NCBI GenBank assembly: GCA_902801685.1
Contig: CADCIZ010000005.1
Span: 1 to 44,743, forward strand
Reading direction: 5' to 3'
Length of the DNA stretch: 44,743 bases
From: an uncultured Erysipelotrichaceae bacterium
GTDB taxonomy: Bacteria > Bacillota_I > Bacilli_A > RF39 > UBA660
A model generated the notes under the pieces. That model was given only the letters and a program-made list of their open reading frames with translations, did not search any database and had not been told where the DNA came from. This document shows positions 14,574 through 23,431 of the stretch, piece by piece; the first letter of the stretch is position 1; each line of letters begins with the position of its first letter. The position numbers and the translations under genes are program-made.

Positions 14574-15837
14574 TCTTGAAAAGATGGATCTTACAATGTA
14601 TTATGAAAAACTAGATAATGGTCTTGATGTTTATATTGTTCCTTTTGATAAAGTTAATAGTGTATATGTAACATTTTCAACTAAGTTTGGTTCTATTCAC
14701 GATGAATTTATTCCTTATGATAGATCAAGTATGACTAAATTTCCGTTAGGAATTGCCCACTTTTTGGAACATAAACTTTTTGAACAAAAAAATGGAGTAG
14801 ATCCTTTTACTTTCTATTCAGAACGTGGAAGTGATGCGAACGCTAATACATCTAATTTTAAAACAACTTATCTATTTAGTGGGACAAATTTTTTTGATGA
14901 AAATTTAAATTATTTACTTGATTATGTACAAGAACCTTATTTTACTGATGAGAATGTTGAAAAAGAAAAAGGAATTATTGAACAAGAAATTAGAATGTAT
15001 GAAGATAGTCCATATTATAAATTATATGATAGAATACTTTATAACACATTTAAAAATCATCCTATTAAATATCCAATTGCTGGTACTATTTCAAGCATCA
15101 AAAAAATAACTAAGAAAGACTTATATACGTGTTACTACACATTCTATCATCCATCAAATATGTTTTTAGTTATTACTGGTAATGTGGATGTTAAAGATGC
15201 ATTATCAATAATTAGATCTAATCAAGAAAATAAAGTATTTAAACCGTATAAAGAAATTAAACTAAAAGAATATGATGAACCAGATAGTGTATGTACAAAA
15301 ATTGGTTCTTGCGAGATGGCTATTGAAGTTCCTAAAGTATCAATTGGCTATAAGATTAGAAATAATACTAAATTAAGTATTAATAAGTTTAAAGCGTATA
15401 TAGGCATGTTTTTTGATATCAAGTTTGGTTCTGTATCGTTATTTAATGAGACTATAAAAAAAGATAATCTTGCTACTTTAGATATGGATATTACCTTAGT
15501 AAATACAGATAAACATGTTTTAGTAATACTAAGTAACGATACAAATAATTCTAAAGAATTAATTAATAGAATAGAGAGTGAATTAGAAGATAGAACTATA
15601 TTAGAAACTGATTTTAATAGAAAGAAAAAAGTAAAGAAGAGTTCGGTGATATATAAGAGTGATAGTATATATGCAATTAATAATAAAATAATGGCTAATA
15701 TTATTAATGAAGGTAGTGTTATTACGGATGAACATACGTATATAGATTTGCTAAATTATGAAGAAATGGTTAATACAATTAACAATATAGATTTAAATAA
15801 TAAGACTATATACAACATAAATAAGAAAAAAGATTGA
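14563..15837 (+). CDS. ymfH: M16-family zinc metallopeptidase (YmfH type)
   Basis: The 424-residue protein carries the inverted zinc motif HFLEH (in GIAHFLEHKLFEQ), followed about 75 residues later by EQEIRMYED with the third ligand Glu. It is therefore the active subunit of the pair with the upstream YmfF-like protein, with which it overlaps. It probably cleaves a peptide in or near the cell. The C-terminal half is more diverged. The secG start follows 41 bases after the stop. Confidence 0.85.
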   Translation: MKTNLEKMDLTMYYEKLDNGLDVYIVPFDKVNSVYVTFSTKFGSIHDEFIPYDRSSMTKFPLGIAHFLEHKLFEQKNGVDPFTFYSERGSDANANTSNFKTTYLFSGTNFFDENLNYLLDYVQEPYFTDENVEKEKGIIEQEIRMYEDSPYYKLYDRILYNTFKNHPIKYPIAGTISSIKKITKKDLYTCYYTFYHPSNMFLVITGNVDVKDALSIIRSNQENKVFKPYKEIKLKEYDEPDSVCTKIGSCEMAIEVPKVSIGYKIRNNTKLSINKFKAYIGMFFDIKFGSVSLFNETIKKDNLATLDMDITLVNTDKHVLVILSNDTNNSKELINRIESELEDRTILETDFNRKKKVKKSSVIYKSDSIYAINNKIMANIINEGSVITDEHTYIDLLNYEEMVNTINNIDLNNKTIYNINKKKD

Positions 15838-15878
15838 TTTATAAGGAAATTTATGATAAATTATTAAGCGGAGGAAAT

Positions 15879-16085
15879 ATGAAAACATTATTAATTATAG
15901 TATCAATATTAATTATTGCTTTAGTATTATTGCAAAGTAGTAAAGCAGAAGGTGCATCAAGTATTATAAGTGGTGGAAATGATGCATTATTTCAAAATAG
16001 AAAAGAACGTGGTGGAGAGTTATTTATAACTAGACTTACGGCAGTTCTTGGAGTAGCTTTTTTAGTGCTTTGCATAATACTATAA
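15879..16085 (+). CDS. secG: preprotein translocase subunit SecG
   Basis: This small SecYEG channel subunit has 68 residues and two membrane segments, one at each end (TLLIIVSILIIALVLLQ and TRLTAVLGVAFLVLCIIL). They flank the typical cytoplasmic loop with LLQSSKAEGASSIISGG. I use ATG 15879 because GGAGG (15870-15874) precedes it. A TTG at 15834 would overlap the ymfH stop and add a non-conserved tail. Confidence 0.9.
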   Translation: MKTLLIIVSILIIALVLLQSSKAEGASSIISGGNDALFQNRKERGGELFITRLTAVLGVAFLVLCIIL

Positions 16086-16090
16086 AATAA

Positions 16091-16122
16091 AAAAAGTTAG
16101 TACTATATACTATCTTTTTTTT
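16091..16122 (+). terminator. terminator after secG
   Basis: AAAAAG..TAGTA pairs with TACTA..CTTTTT (one internal mismatch) and continues into T9. It separates secG from the Tad operon. Confidence 0.75.
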
Positions 16123-16173
16123 TGTTTGTTTGATATAATTAATTAAGAATAAGACTAGAGATTAGGTGATTCT

Positions 16174-16521
16174 ATGAATAGAAAAGGGCAAGCATTAGTA
16201 GAATTTGTAATAATTATGCCAATATTTATATTTATTGTACTTGCTATGTTTGATATAGGTAATATAATTATTAAAAAATATGAACTAGAAAATAACTTAG
16301 ATACAATAGTTAATATGTATTTAGAAAATAAAAATGAAGAAGTAGAGTACTATGTTAAAACTATTGATTCTAAGGTTAAGTATGATGTTGGCACTACTTA
16401 TAATGTAGTAACTTTATCTAAGAAAGTAAAAGTAATAACGCCTATAGTGAGTCAAGCATTAGGTAAGTCATATGAAATTAGTGCGAAAAGGACTGTAATG
16501 ATTGATGACAAAAATGAATAA
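16174..16521 (+). CDS. TadE-like pseudopilin
   Basis: The 115-residue protein starts MNRKG|QALVEF with a prepilin-type cleavage site, Glu at +5 and a hydrophobic helix (FVIIMPIFIFIVLAMFDIG), the TadE family hallmark. The rest is a small beta-rich domain. It opens an operon of seven tightly spaced genes with tadZ-, tadA-, tadB- and tadC-like members. The role is a minor pseudopilin of a Tad pilus or related secretion system at the membrane. The SD is AGGTGATT. A TATAAT at 16134-16139 is a likely -10, with no clear -35. Confidence 0.82.
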   Translation: MNRKGQALVEFVIIMPIFIFIVLAMFDIGNIIIKKYELENNLDTIVNMYLENKNEEVEYYVKTIDSKVKYDVGTTYNVVTLSKKVKVITPIVSQALGKSYEISAKRTVMIDDKNE

Positions 16522-16891
16522 TAAAGGACAAGTACTTGTTGCGTTTATTCTAATGATACCAATAATCCTAATGCTTACGATATGCATTGTTGATGTAGGA
16601 TTACAAAGTATAGAGATTAGAAGAATTGATAATACAGTTAGAAATAGTGTTAAATATGGAATAAAGAACTTAGATAAAGAAAATACTGAAGCTACTATGA
16701 AAAGTCTTATTATGGATAATCTAAAAAATATAGATGATGCAATTATTACTGTAGATATTGATAATAATTATGCTAAAGCTACAGTTACGGTAAAATATAA
16801 AGGTCTTATTAATATTACTAATAAAACTATAAAAATAGGTTATTATGCAAGTATTAAAGATGGAAAGATAGAAATTAATAAGGAGAGATAA
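16514..16891 (+). CDS. TadE/TadF-like pseudopilin lacking Glu+5
   Basis: The protein begins MNNKG|QVLVAF, a prepilin-like head followed by the helix ILMIPIILMLTICIVDVG, with a small domain of about 90 residues. The position that is Glu+5 in the neighbouring TadE is Ala here. Glu+5 matters for N-methylation and assembly in type IV pilins, so this subunit may be a non-polymerising or TadF-like partner. The start overlaps the stop of the previous gene by eight bases. Other in-frame starts are TTG 16502 and ATG 16505, and no strong SD decides between them. Confidence 0.72.
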   Translation: MNNKGQVLVAFILMIPIILMLTICIVDVGLQSIEIRRIDNTVRNSVKYGIKNLDKENTEATMKSLIMDNLKNIDDAIITVDIDNNYAKATVTVKYKGLINITNKTIKIGYYASIKDGKIEINKER

Positions 16892-16892
16892 T

Positions 16893-17639
16893 ATGGCAGT
16901 TACTAAAGGAAAAATTATAACTATAACATCTGTTAAAGGAGGAGCTGGAAAGACTACTTTTTTACTAAGTCTTGCTAATATTTATAATAAAAATAATAAG
17001 AAAGTACTTATTATCGATAATGATTTATTCTCAGGCGATATAGAAACTATATTAAATCAAGAAAGTAAAAAAGATATATATGTATTATTTGAAGATATAA
17101 CTAATAATAATTTCTATGATATAGATGATTATATAACTAATTATTCTGAGAATATAGATTTTATATCTGCTCCTCATGATCCAAGGTATGCTTCTAAAGT
17201 TAGAGGTAATTTCTTGAATTTATTATTTAATAGAGTGTCTAGTAAGTATGATGTAATACTAGTAGATACAAATCACGTATTAAATGAAATTAATTTAGTT
17301 ACCATGGATCATAGTAATGAAATAATATATCTTATGAATAATAATAGTATGAACTTAAAAAATATGCGTACAATGATATCAATATTCTCAGATATGCGTC
17401 TTAATAATTATAAAATAATATTATATGAAGCAAGAGATAAGGGGAAAACAATATTCAATAAGTTTGATATTAAATCATTAATTAAAGATAATATAGACTA
17501 TATTATTCCAAGTGATTACTTTAATAAAGATATAGATAAGTATATTGTAGATGGTAAAATATTTGAGATGATTAATAAGTTACAAAAAGGAAAAACAGGT
17601 AGAGTATTTGAAAAAATTGCTCTCGATTTAATAAAGTAG
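16893..17639 (+). CDS. TadZ/CpaE-like MinD-ParA family ATPase
   Basis: The 248-residue P-loop ATPase has the deviant Walker A KGGAGKTT at the N-terminus, then LIIDNDLFSGD (A') and VILVDTNH (Walker B). There is no N-terminal receiver-like domain, so it is shorter than many TadZ/CpaE proteins. In Tad systems this protein places the secretion machine, often at a pole. Its position between TadE/F and TadA is the standard order, which is the main reason for calling it TadZ rather than a general MinD. Confidence 0.8.
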   Translation: MAVTKGKIITITSVKGGAGKTTFLLSLANIYNKNNKKVLIIDNDLFSGDIETILNQESKKDIYVLFEDITNNNFYDIDDYITNYSENIDFISAPHDPRYASKVRGNFLNLLFNRVSSKYDVILVDTNHVLNEINLVTMDHSNEIIYLMNNNSMNLKNMRTMISIFSDMRLNNYKIILYEARDKGKTIFNKFDIKSLIKDNIDYIIPSDYFNKDIDKYIVDGKIFEMINKLQKGKTGRVFEKIALDLIK

Positions 17640-17646
17640 GTGAAAC

Positions 17647-18969
17647 ATGAATTCTAGAAACTTTGTAGATGAATTTAATATAACTAGTAATATCGATGAG
17701 AATATGGATGTTACTGATTATGAGAGGTTTGAGAATAAAGAACTTTTAGATTTACTTAGAAGTAAAATAATACAGAATTTAATCGATGATAATATTAATA
17801 ATCAAACTGATATAGAAGCATTTATTAAAGAAGAAATTGAAAATTCTTTAAAAGGTTATGACTTAAATGTTGAAGAACGTAGTTATATCTATAATCTAAT
17901 TGAAAACGAGGTTAATGGTTATGGACCTATTACTGAACTTTTAAAAGACAATACAATTACTGAGATTATGGTTAATGGTAAAGATGAAATATATATTGAA
18001 TTAGATGGTAAAGTAGTTAAAGATGATAGTATATCATTTATAAATGATTCACATATTATAAGAACTATTCAAAGACTAATTCAACCAATCGGAAGAACTA
18101 TAGATACATCATCTCCAATGGTAGATGCCCGTCTTGCTGATGGTTCACGTTTAAATGCTGTAATTCCACCATTATCATTAAAAGGTCCAGTACTTACTAT
18201 TCGTAAGTTTAAACCAGATTTAGCTAACATTGATGATTTCTTAAGAAGTGGTGCGCTTACTAATGATATGGCATTATTCTTACAGGCATGTGTTAAAGCA
18301 AGATTAAATATTATTGTATGTGGTGGTACTGGTGGGGGTAAAACTACATTACTTAATGTACTTTCTTCATTTATTAATGATGATGAGAGGATTATCACAA
18401 TAGAAGATGCGGCTGAATTAAAATTGCATCAGAACCATGTTATTTCTCTAGAAACTAGAATGACTAATTATGAAGGAGAAGGAGAGGTAACTATTAGAGA
18501 TTTAGTTATTAACTCACTACGTATGAGACCTGATAGAATAATAGTTGGAGAAGTTCGTGGAAAAGAAGCGTTTGATATGTTACAAGCCATGAATACTGGA
18601 CATTCTGGCTCTTTAACTACAATGCATGCCAATAGTCCTGCTGATGCACTTAATAGACTTGAAACATTAGTACTTATGGCAGGAATGGAAATACCTGTTG
18701 GGGCGATAAGAGAGTATGTAGTAAATGCTATCAATATCGTTGTTAATATATCAAGACTTACTGATGGAAAAAGAAAGATTACAAGCATATGCGAAGTTAC
18801 AGGTTTTGATGGAGAAGATATTAAACTAAATGAAATATTCTCATTTGATCAAAAAGGTATTACTGATGAAGGAGAGGTATTTGGTTCATTTAAAACACAT
18901 AAAATGCCTAAGATAGTAAGTAAGATTGAATCAAAAGGAATTAAAGATATTAAAAAAATATTTGAGTAG
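17647..18969 (+). CDS. tadA: TadA/CpaF-type secretion ATPase
   Basis: This hexameric type II/IV secretion ATPase powers pilus assembly or secretion from the cytoplasmic face. The 440-residue protein has the N-terminal helical region, GYGPITELLKD..ITEIMVNG, Walker A GGTGGGKTT (about 226-234), the Asp box RIITIEDAAEL, Walker B SLRMRPDRIIVGEVRG and the His box GHSGSLTTMHAN. Its family assignment is clear. It is preceded by the TadZ-like gene at 7 bases and followed by the surface protein gene at 10 bases. Confidence 0.93.
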   Translation: MNSRNFVDEFNITSNIDENMDVTDYERFENKELLDLLRSKIIQNLIDDNINNQTDIEAFIKEEIENSLKGYDLNVEERSYIYNLIENEVNGYGPITELLKDNTITEIMVNGKDEIYIELDGKVVKDDSISFINDSHIIRTIQRLIQPIGRTIDTSSPMVDARLADGSRLNAVIPPLSLKGPVLTIRKFKPDLANIDDFLRSGALTNDMALFLQACVKARLNIIVCGGTGGGKTTLLNVLSSFINDDERIITIEDAAELKLHQNHVISLETRMTNYEGEGEVTIRDLVINSLRMRPDRIIVGEVRGKEAFDMLQAMNTGHSGSLTTMHANSPADALNRLETLVLMAGMEIPVGAIREYVVNAINIVVNISRLTDGKRKITSICEVTGFDGEDIKLNEIFSFDQKGITDEGEVFGSFKTHKMPKIVSKIESKGIKDIKKIFE

Positions 18970-18979
18970 GAGTTTAAAT

Positions 18980-19782
18980 ATGAAAAAATATTATTTATAT
19001 TAGCATTTATTATTTCTGTTGGATATATTAGTGCATATACAGAATATAAAGTAGGAGATGAAGTCACATATAACGGAATAGAATTTTATGTAATAAAAAA
19101 TAGTAGTTCAAGTGAATCAACAGTAACATTATTAAAAGTAGAGCCGTTAAGTTATTCAGAGGTACAAATATATAGTTCTGGAACGGTGGCAAGCATAGAT
19201 GATGATAATGGATATGGAGCAATGAAATATCATGTAAATAGTAATGCATATGATGATTCATATATAAAAATAACAGTAGATGCTTGGAAGGTTGCAGAAG
19301 TTCCAGAAGCACTTGAAGCAAGATTAATAACAGTAGATGAAATATTAAGTTTAGGATATGAACTTGATACAGAGGCAACATCTGAAAGTTATGTAAAAAT
19401 CGAATCTACACCAAGTTGGGTATACAACAGCGATTATTGTTATTGGACAAGTAGTTCATATGCTGATTCTACGTCTGATGTCTGGTTTATTGACAATGGT
19501 GGCATGCTTTACGGTAACAATGTTGGTATCTACTACGTTGTTCGCCCAGTTATAACACTTTCTAAAATTGCTCTTGGCAATGAAGTTGAAAGTATTGTAG
19601 ATATTAATAGCAATCATAAAAGTGAAATAAATAAAAACGATAATGAGATTAGTCAGATTAAATCAACAGTGAAAGTTGATAATACATATATGAGAAATTC
19701 AATAATTACAATAATTATAGGATTTATTATTGCAAGTGCAAGTATATTTATATTATATAAATTAAGAAATAAAGTAAAATAA
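18980..19782 (+). CDS. surface lectin-like protein of the Tad locus, frameshifted in an A6 tract after the start
   Basis: ATG 18980 has a good SD (AGGAGT), but as written it ends after seven codons. One extra A in the A6 tract (18983-18988) would give MKKILFILAFIISVGYISA, a complete signal peptide, in frame with the rest to 19782. The only in-frame start in the existing frame is GTG 19186, which would cut off half of the domain and the signal. The domain has YKVGDEVTYNGIEFYVI, ARLITVDEIL and STPSWVYN..YWTSSS, and ends VVRPVITLS. It is homologous to the C-terminus of the prepilin at 5857. A helical linker and a C-terminal membrane anchor (about 20 residues, then LRNKVK) follow. This may be phase variation by slippage, transcriptional slippage, or an error in the sequence. 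Confidence 0.72.
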
Positions 19783-19796
19783 AAAGGAGTGAGGTT

Positions 19797-21296
19797 ATGA
19801 ATGAGGTTGGAACACTTAATATAATAGAAAGTGAGCTTGCTAATAAAGATATTGTAGTTACTTATGTTCCAAATACATTTGTAACTAGTTATGAGTATAC
19901 TATATATAAAGATGATGTAGTATATAAAAATATTAGTGTTGATAATGGTGATAAATCTAATATTAAGTTAGATAAGACAGGTAATTATAAAATTAGTATT
20001 AAGGCTATTACTTTAAAGGGAGATGCTACTTATGAAACTGGTATTTATAAGATAGATAAAGAAGCTCCTACAATTGAGGTTAGTAAGTATAATTATACTA
20101 TATCTCCTGGTGAGAATATTGACGTTTTAAAAGATGTTAAGGCTACTGATAATATTGATGGAGATATAACTAAAAGTATTACAACTAATAAAGATACCTT
20201 AAATTTAAAATCATTTGGATCTAAGAAGTTAACTTATACAGTAGTAGATGCTGCAGGAAATATTGCTACTAAAGATATAACTATTAATGTTACTTATCAA
20301 GATTACCTACTTAATTTTAATCAGATTATACTAATTATTGGATTAGTGGGATTACTAATATTCTTACTTGTATTAAATAGAGTAGTAATACTAGAAAAAA
20401 GATTTGTTAAATACACAGTAAATCCTCTAAGAGATCATACTAAATCTATCTTTGATAAGATTGGAATAAAATTACAAAGTATTGCTTATCGTATTAGTGA
20501 TTCGCTTGATAGATTTGAAAGTGCAAGGAAAGGTTCTAAGAGATATCAAAAATATGTTGATGCCTTTAGTAATAATAAATATAGTGCGATAGATTTTATA
20601 TCTATGAAAATAATTACGGCATTTACATTCTTAATTGCAACCATAATAATACAAACACTTCGTTTTAGAATACTTAATATATTTGAACTAGTTATACCTA
20701 TGGTAATCGGATACTTTATATTAGATATTATATATGCATATAAGTATAATAAATATCGTAAGAAGATAGAAAAAGATTTACTACAAGCAATTATTATTAT
20801 GAATAACTGTTTTAAATCAGGTAGAAGTATCACTCAAGCAATTAATATTGTAGCAGAACAATTAGATGGAGCAATCTCTGATGAGTTTAAGAAAATGAGC
20901 TTAGAATTATCATTTGGACTAGAAATTGAAGTAGTATTTGATAGGTTTGCAAAAAGAATAAAACTAGAAGAAGCTGCATACTTAACTAGTAGTTTATCAG
21001 TATTAAATAAAACAGGTGGTAATATTATTAAAGTATTTACATCTATTGAAAAAACACTATTTAATAGACAAAAACTTAATCTTGAGTTGAAATCTCTTAC
21101 AGGTAGTTCTAGAATAATTATGTATGCTCTAACTGTTATGCCGATATTATTTGTCCTTGTAATTAGTTTTATTAATAAAGACTATTATGCACCATTATTT
21201 ACTTCTCCGCTAGGATTTATAATAATAGGTATAATACTTGTATTATACGTTACTTATATAATTGTTGTAAGAAAGATAATGAAAGTAAGGATGTGA
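19797..21296 (+). CDS. tadB: Ig-like domain fused to TadB-type membrane protein
   Basis: Residues 1 to about 165 form two beta-sandwich segments. The second is a DUF5011/HYR-type Ig-like domain (EAPTIEVSKYNYTISPGENIDVLKDVKATDNIDGD in part, ending DITINVTY). A membrane helix follows (IILIIGLVGLLIFLLVL), then a T2SSF/TadB domain with further helices and LLQAIIIMNNCFKSGRSITQAI, the usual GspF-type signature. Known TadB proteins lack the Ig part. There is no signal peptide before the Ig domain, so its side of the membrane is uncertain. The start has the SD AAAGGAGTG, the exact complement of the anti-SD of the RNA at 3018. TadC follows four bases later. Confidence 0.83.
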   Translation: MNEVGTLNIIESELANKDIVVTYVPNTFVTSYEYTIYKDDVVYKNISVDNGDKSNIKLDKTGNYKISIKAITLKGDATYETGIYKIDKEAPTIEVSKYNYTISPGENIDVLKDVKATDNIDGDITKSITTNKDTLNLKSFGSKKLTYTVVDAAGNIATKDITINVTYQDYLLNFNQIILIIGLVGLLIFLLVLNRVVILEKRFVKYTVNPLRDHTKSIFDKIGIKLQSIAYRISDSLDRFESARKGSKRYQKYVDAFSNNKYSAIDFISMKIITAFTFLIATIIIQTLRFRILNIFELVIPMVIGYFILDIIYAYKYNKYRKKIEKDLLQAIIIMNNCFKSGRSITQAINIVAEQLDGAISDEFKKMSLELSFGLEIEVVFDRFAKRIKLEEAAYLTSSLSVLNKTGGNIIKVFTSIEKTLFNRQKLNLELKSLTGSSRIIMYALTVMPILFVLVISFINKDYYAPLFTSPLGFIIIGIILVLYVTYIIVVRKIMKVRM

Positions 21297-21300
21297 TTGT

Positions 21301-21993
21301 ATGCATAATATAATGGAAAAAATTTATTTAAAAAAAGATATAGAAAATATTCAAAGAAAGATTAATATGCTTGGTAAAACTAAATGGGATGCAGTAGGGT
21401 TTATTAACTTAAGAGTATTTACTACTATTCTTTTTACACTATTCCTAATATTTGTAACTAATATTTCATATCTTTTATTACCATTACTTGTAATACTGTA
21501 TTATTTTAGTTTTTATCATATACTTATTACAAGAAAGTTAAAAATTAGAGAACAGAAATTAGATAGAGAAGCACTTTATTATTTTGAAGTATTAACACTT
21601 ACCCTTGAATCTGGTAAAAACTTACAAAATAGTTTGGAGTTAACTTGCAAAAATGTACACAGTGAACTATCAAGTGAATTTGAGCGTAGTCTAAATGAGG
21701 TTAAAGTAGGTAAATCATTAATAGAAGCATTATCAGATATGCAATCAAGAATTCCTTCTGAAAATATTAATAACATTATTATGAATATTATGCAAACTAA
21801 CTACTTTGGTAATAGTATAATAGATACTATGAATAATCAAGTAGATTACCTAAGAGAAAAACAAATATTAGATATTAAGGGTCAAATTAATAAAATACCT
21901 AATAAGATAAGTATAGTATCAGTATTATTTATAGTACCACTTATACTATTATTAGTATTAGGTCCTTATATTATTAATTTTATAGGTAGATAA
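21301..21993 (+). CDS. tadC: TadC-type inner membrane protein
   Basis: The 230-residue T2SSF-domain protein has paired N-terminal helices (LRVFTTILFTLFLIF and LLLPLLVILYYFSFYHIL), a cytoplasmic helical domain (ALYYFEVLTLTLESGKNLQNSLEL) and a C-terminal helix. It ends the operon. TadB and TadC form the membrane platform for the TadA ATPase. A short gap of about 75 bases separates it from murC, which has its own promoter. No Flp pilin or TadV peptidase follows. Confidence 0.85.
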   Translation: MHNIMEKIYLKKDIENIQRKINMLGKTKWDAVGFINLRVFTTILFTLFLIFVTNISYLLLPLLVILYYFSFYHILITRKLKIREQKLDREALYYFEVLTLTLESGKNLQNSLELTCKNVHSELSSEFERSLNEVKVGKSLIEALSDMQSRIPSENINNIIMNIMQTNYFGNSIIDTMNNQVDYLREKQILDIKGQINKIPNKISIVSVLFIVPLILLLVLGPYIINFIGR

Positions 21994-22008
21994 AAACAAT
22001 AAATGCTC

Positions 22009-22038
22009 TTGCTTATATATAGCCATATATTATATAAT
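22009..22038 (+). promoter_or_regulatory. murC promoter
   Basis: TTGCTT (22009-22014), an 18-base spacer, and TATAAT (22033-22038). Confidence 0.6.
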
Positions 22039-22067
22039 AAGTAAAAGAAAAGAAAGGAAGTAATAAT

Positions 22068-23402
22068 ATGAAATATTATTTAGCTGGAATAAAAGGGACT
22101 GGTATGAGTGCACTTGCGCTTCTACTTGATGATTTAGGTTTTGAGGTAGTAGGTTATGATGATGCAAAAGAACATAGATTTACAGAAGATAAATTAGTTG
22201 AACGTGGTATTAAGATTTACAACGAAGAGAATGATTGTATGGATAAGGATACAATTGTTGTATATTCTCCCGCTTTAAAACTTGATACTCATCCTGAATT
22301 AATAAAAGCGAAATCTATGGATTTAAAAATATATGAGTATGAAGAAATGTTAGGTAAGCTTACTAAGACATTTGATACTATATGTATATCAGGGTGTCAT
22401 GGTAAAACTACTACAACATCTATGCTTAGTCATATATATATGGATATTGATAATTGTAATTATATAATTGGTGATGGTAGAGGACATGGTACAAAAGATT
22501 CTAAAAGATTTATCTTAGAAGCATGTGAGTATAGAAGACATTTTCTTCACTATGATCCAGAATATGTAATTATTACTAATATTGATTTAGATCACACTGA
22601 TTATTATAAAGATATAGATGATATGATTAGTGCATATCAAGAATTTGCTAATAAAGCAGATAAAATGGTTATAGCATGTGGAGATGATCAATACACCCAT
22701 TCTCTAGAAGTAACACCATCAATTTATTACTATGGATTAGATGAAGATAATGATATTAAAGCTATTAATGTAGAATATAGAAATGATGGAACAGAGTTTG
22801 ATGTTATTATTGAAGATGAATTCTATGGACATTTTGATCTTCCATTATTTGGTAAGCATATGCTACTTAATGCCCTTGCAGTAATTGCGGTGTGTCATTA
22901 TGAGAGAATGAATGCTAAAGAAGTTGCTAAGTCTTTAAAAGCATTTAAAGGTGCAGAAAGAAGATTTAAAGAAGAATTTATTGGAGATGATGTAATTATT
23001 GATGATTATGCTCACCATCCAGCTGAAGTTAAAGTAACAATTAAAGCTGCAAGGCAAAAATATCCTGATAAAAAAATAATTGCTGTATTTAAACCTCATA
23101 CTTTCTCACGTGTAGAAGAATTTGCAGAACAGTTTGCTCAAAGTTTAAATCTTGCTGATAAAGCATACGTTATGGATATTAACTATGATAGAGAGGATCC
23201 TAATGATTATCCAGGTATTACTCCATATACAATAATTGATAAACTTAATAATGGCGATTATATTGAGCGAGGTCAAGCTGAAAAATTATTAGAATATGAT
23301 AATGCAGTAGTATTATTTATGAGTAGTAAAGAAATATATTTCTTAGAAGATGAATATAAGAAATTATTAGAGAAAAAAATAGACAATAAAAAAACGATAT
23401 AA
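22068..23402 (+). CDS. murC: UDP-N-acetylmuramate--L-alanine ligase
   Basis: This ATP-dependent cytoplasmic ligase adds L-Ala to UDP-MurNAc in peptidoglycan precursor synthesis. The 444-residue protein has the Rossmann-like N-domain with GIKGTGMSALALLL, the Mur ligase P-loop ISGCHGKTTTTSM, NIDLDHTDYY, and the C-terminal EEFIGDDVIIDDYAHHPAEV and PHTFSR. GIKGTGMSA and DDYAHHP separate MurC from the other Mur ligases. The SD is GAAAGGAAG. The gene is monocistronic and ends inside a bidirectional terminator. Confidence 0.93.
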   Translation: MKYYLAGIKGTGMSALALLLDDLGFEVVGYDDAKEHRFTEDKLVERGIKIYNEENDCMDKDTIVVYSPALKLDTHPELIKAKSMDLKIYEYEEMLGKLTKTFDTICISGCHGKTTTTSMLSHIYMDIDNCNYIIGDGRGHGTKDSKRFILEACEYRRHFLHYDPEYVIITNIDLDHTDYYKDIDDMISAYQEFANKADKMVIACGDDQYTHSLEVTPSIYYYGLDEDNDIKAINVEYRNDGTEFDVIIEDEFYGHFDLPLFGKHMLLNALAVIAVCHYERMNAKEVAKSLKAFKGAERRFKEEFIGDDVIIDDYAHHPAEVKVTIKAARQKYPDKKIIAVFKPHTFSRVEEFAEQFAQSLNLADKAYVMDINYDREDPNDYPGITPYTIIDKLNNGDYIERGQAEKLLEYDNAVVLFMSSKEIYFLEDEYKKLLEKKIDNKKTI

Positions 23403-23420
23403 GTAAATTTATATCGTTTT
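23391..23420. terminator. bidirectional terminator between murC and the facing membrane gene
   Basis: AAAACGATATAA and TTATATCGTTTT form a perfect 12-bp stem with a six-base loop. A-runs and T-runs on both sides serve both strands. Confidence 0.88.
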
Positions 23421-23431
23421 AGTTTGTGTTA

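Noticed and set aside
19064-19381. Minus-strand His/Leu-rich frame over the Tad-locus surface gene
   Set aside because: It is a repetitive His-Leu-Tyr product typical of antisense reading of A/T-rich Asp/Tyr codons, with no SD.
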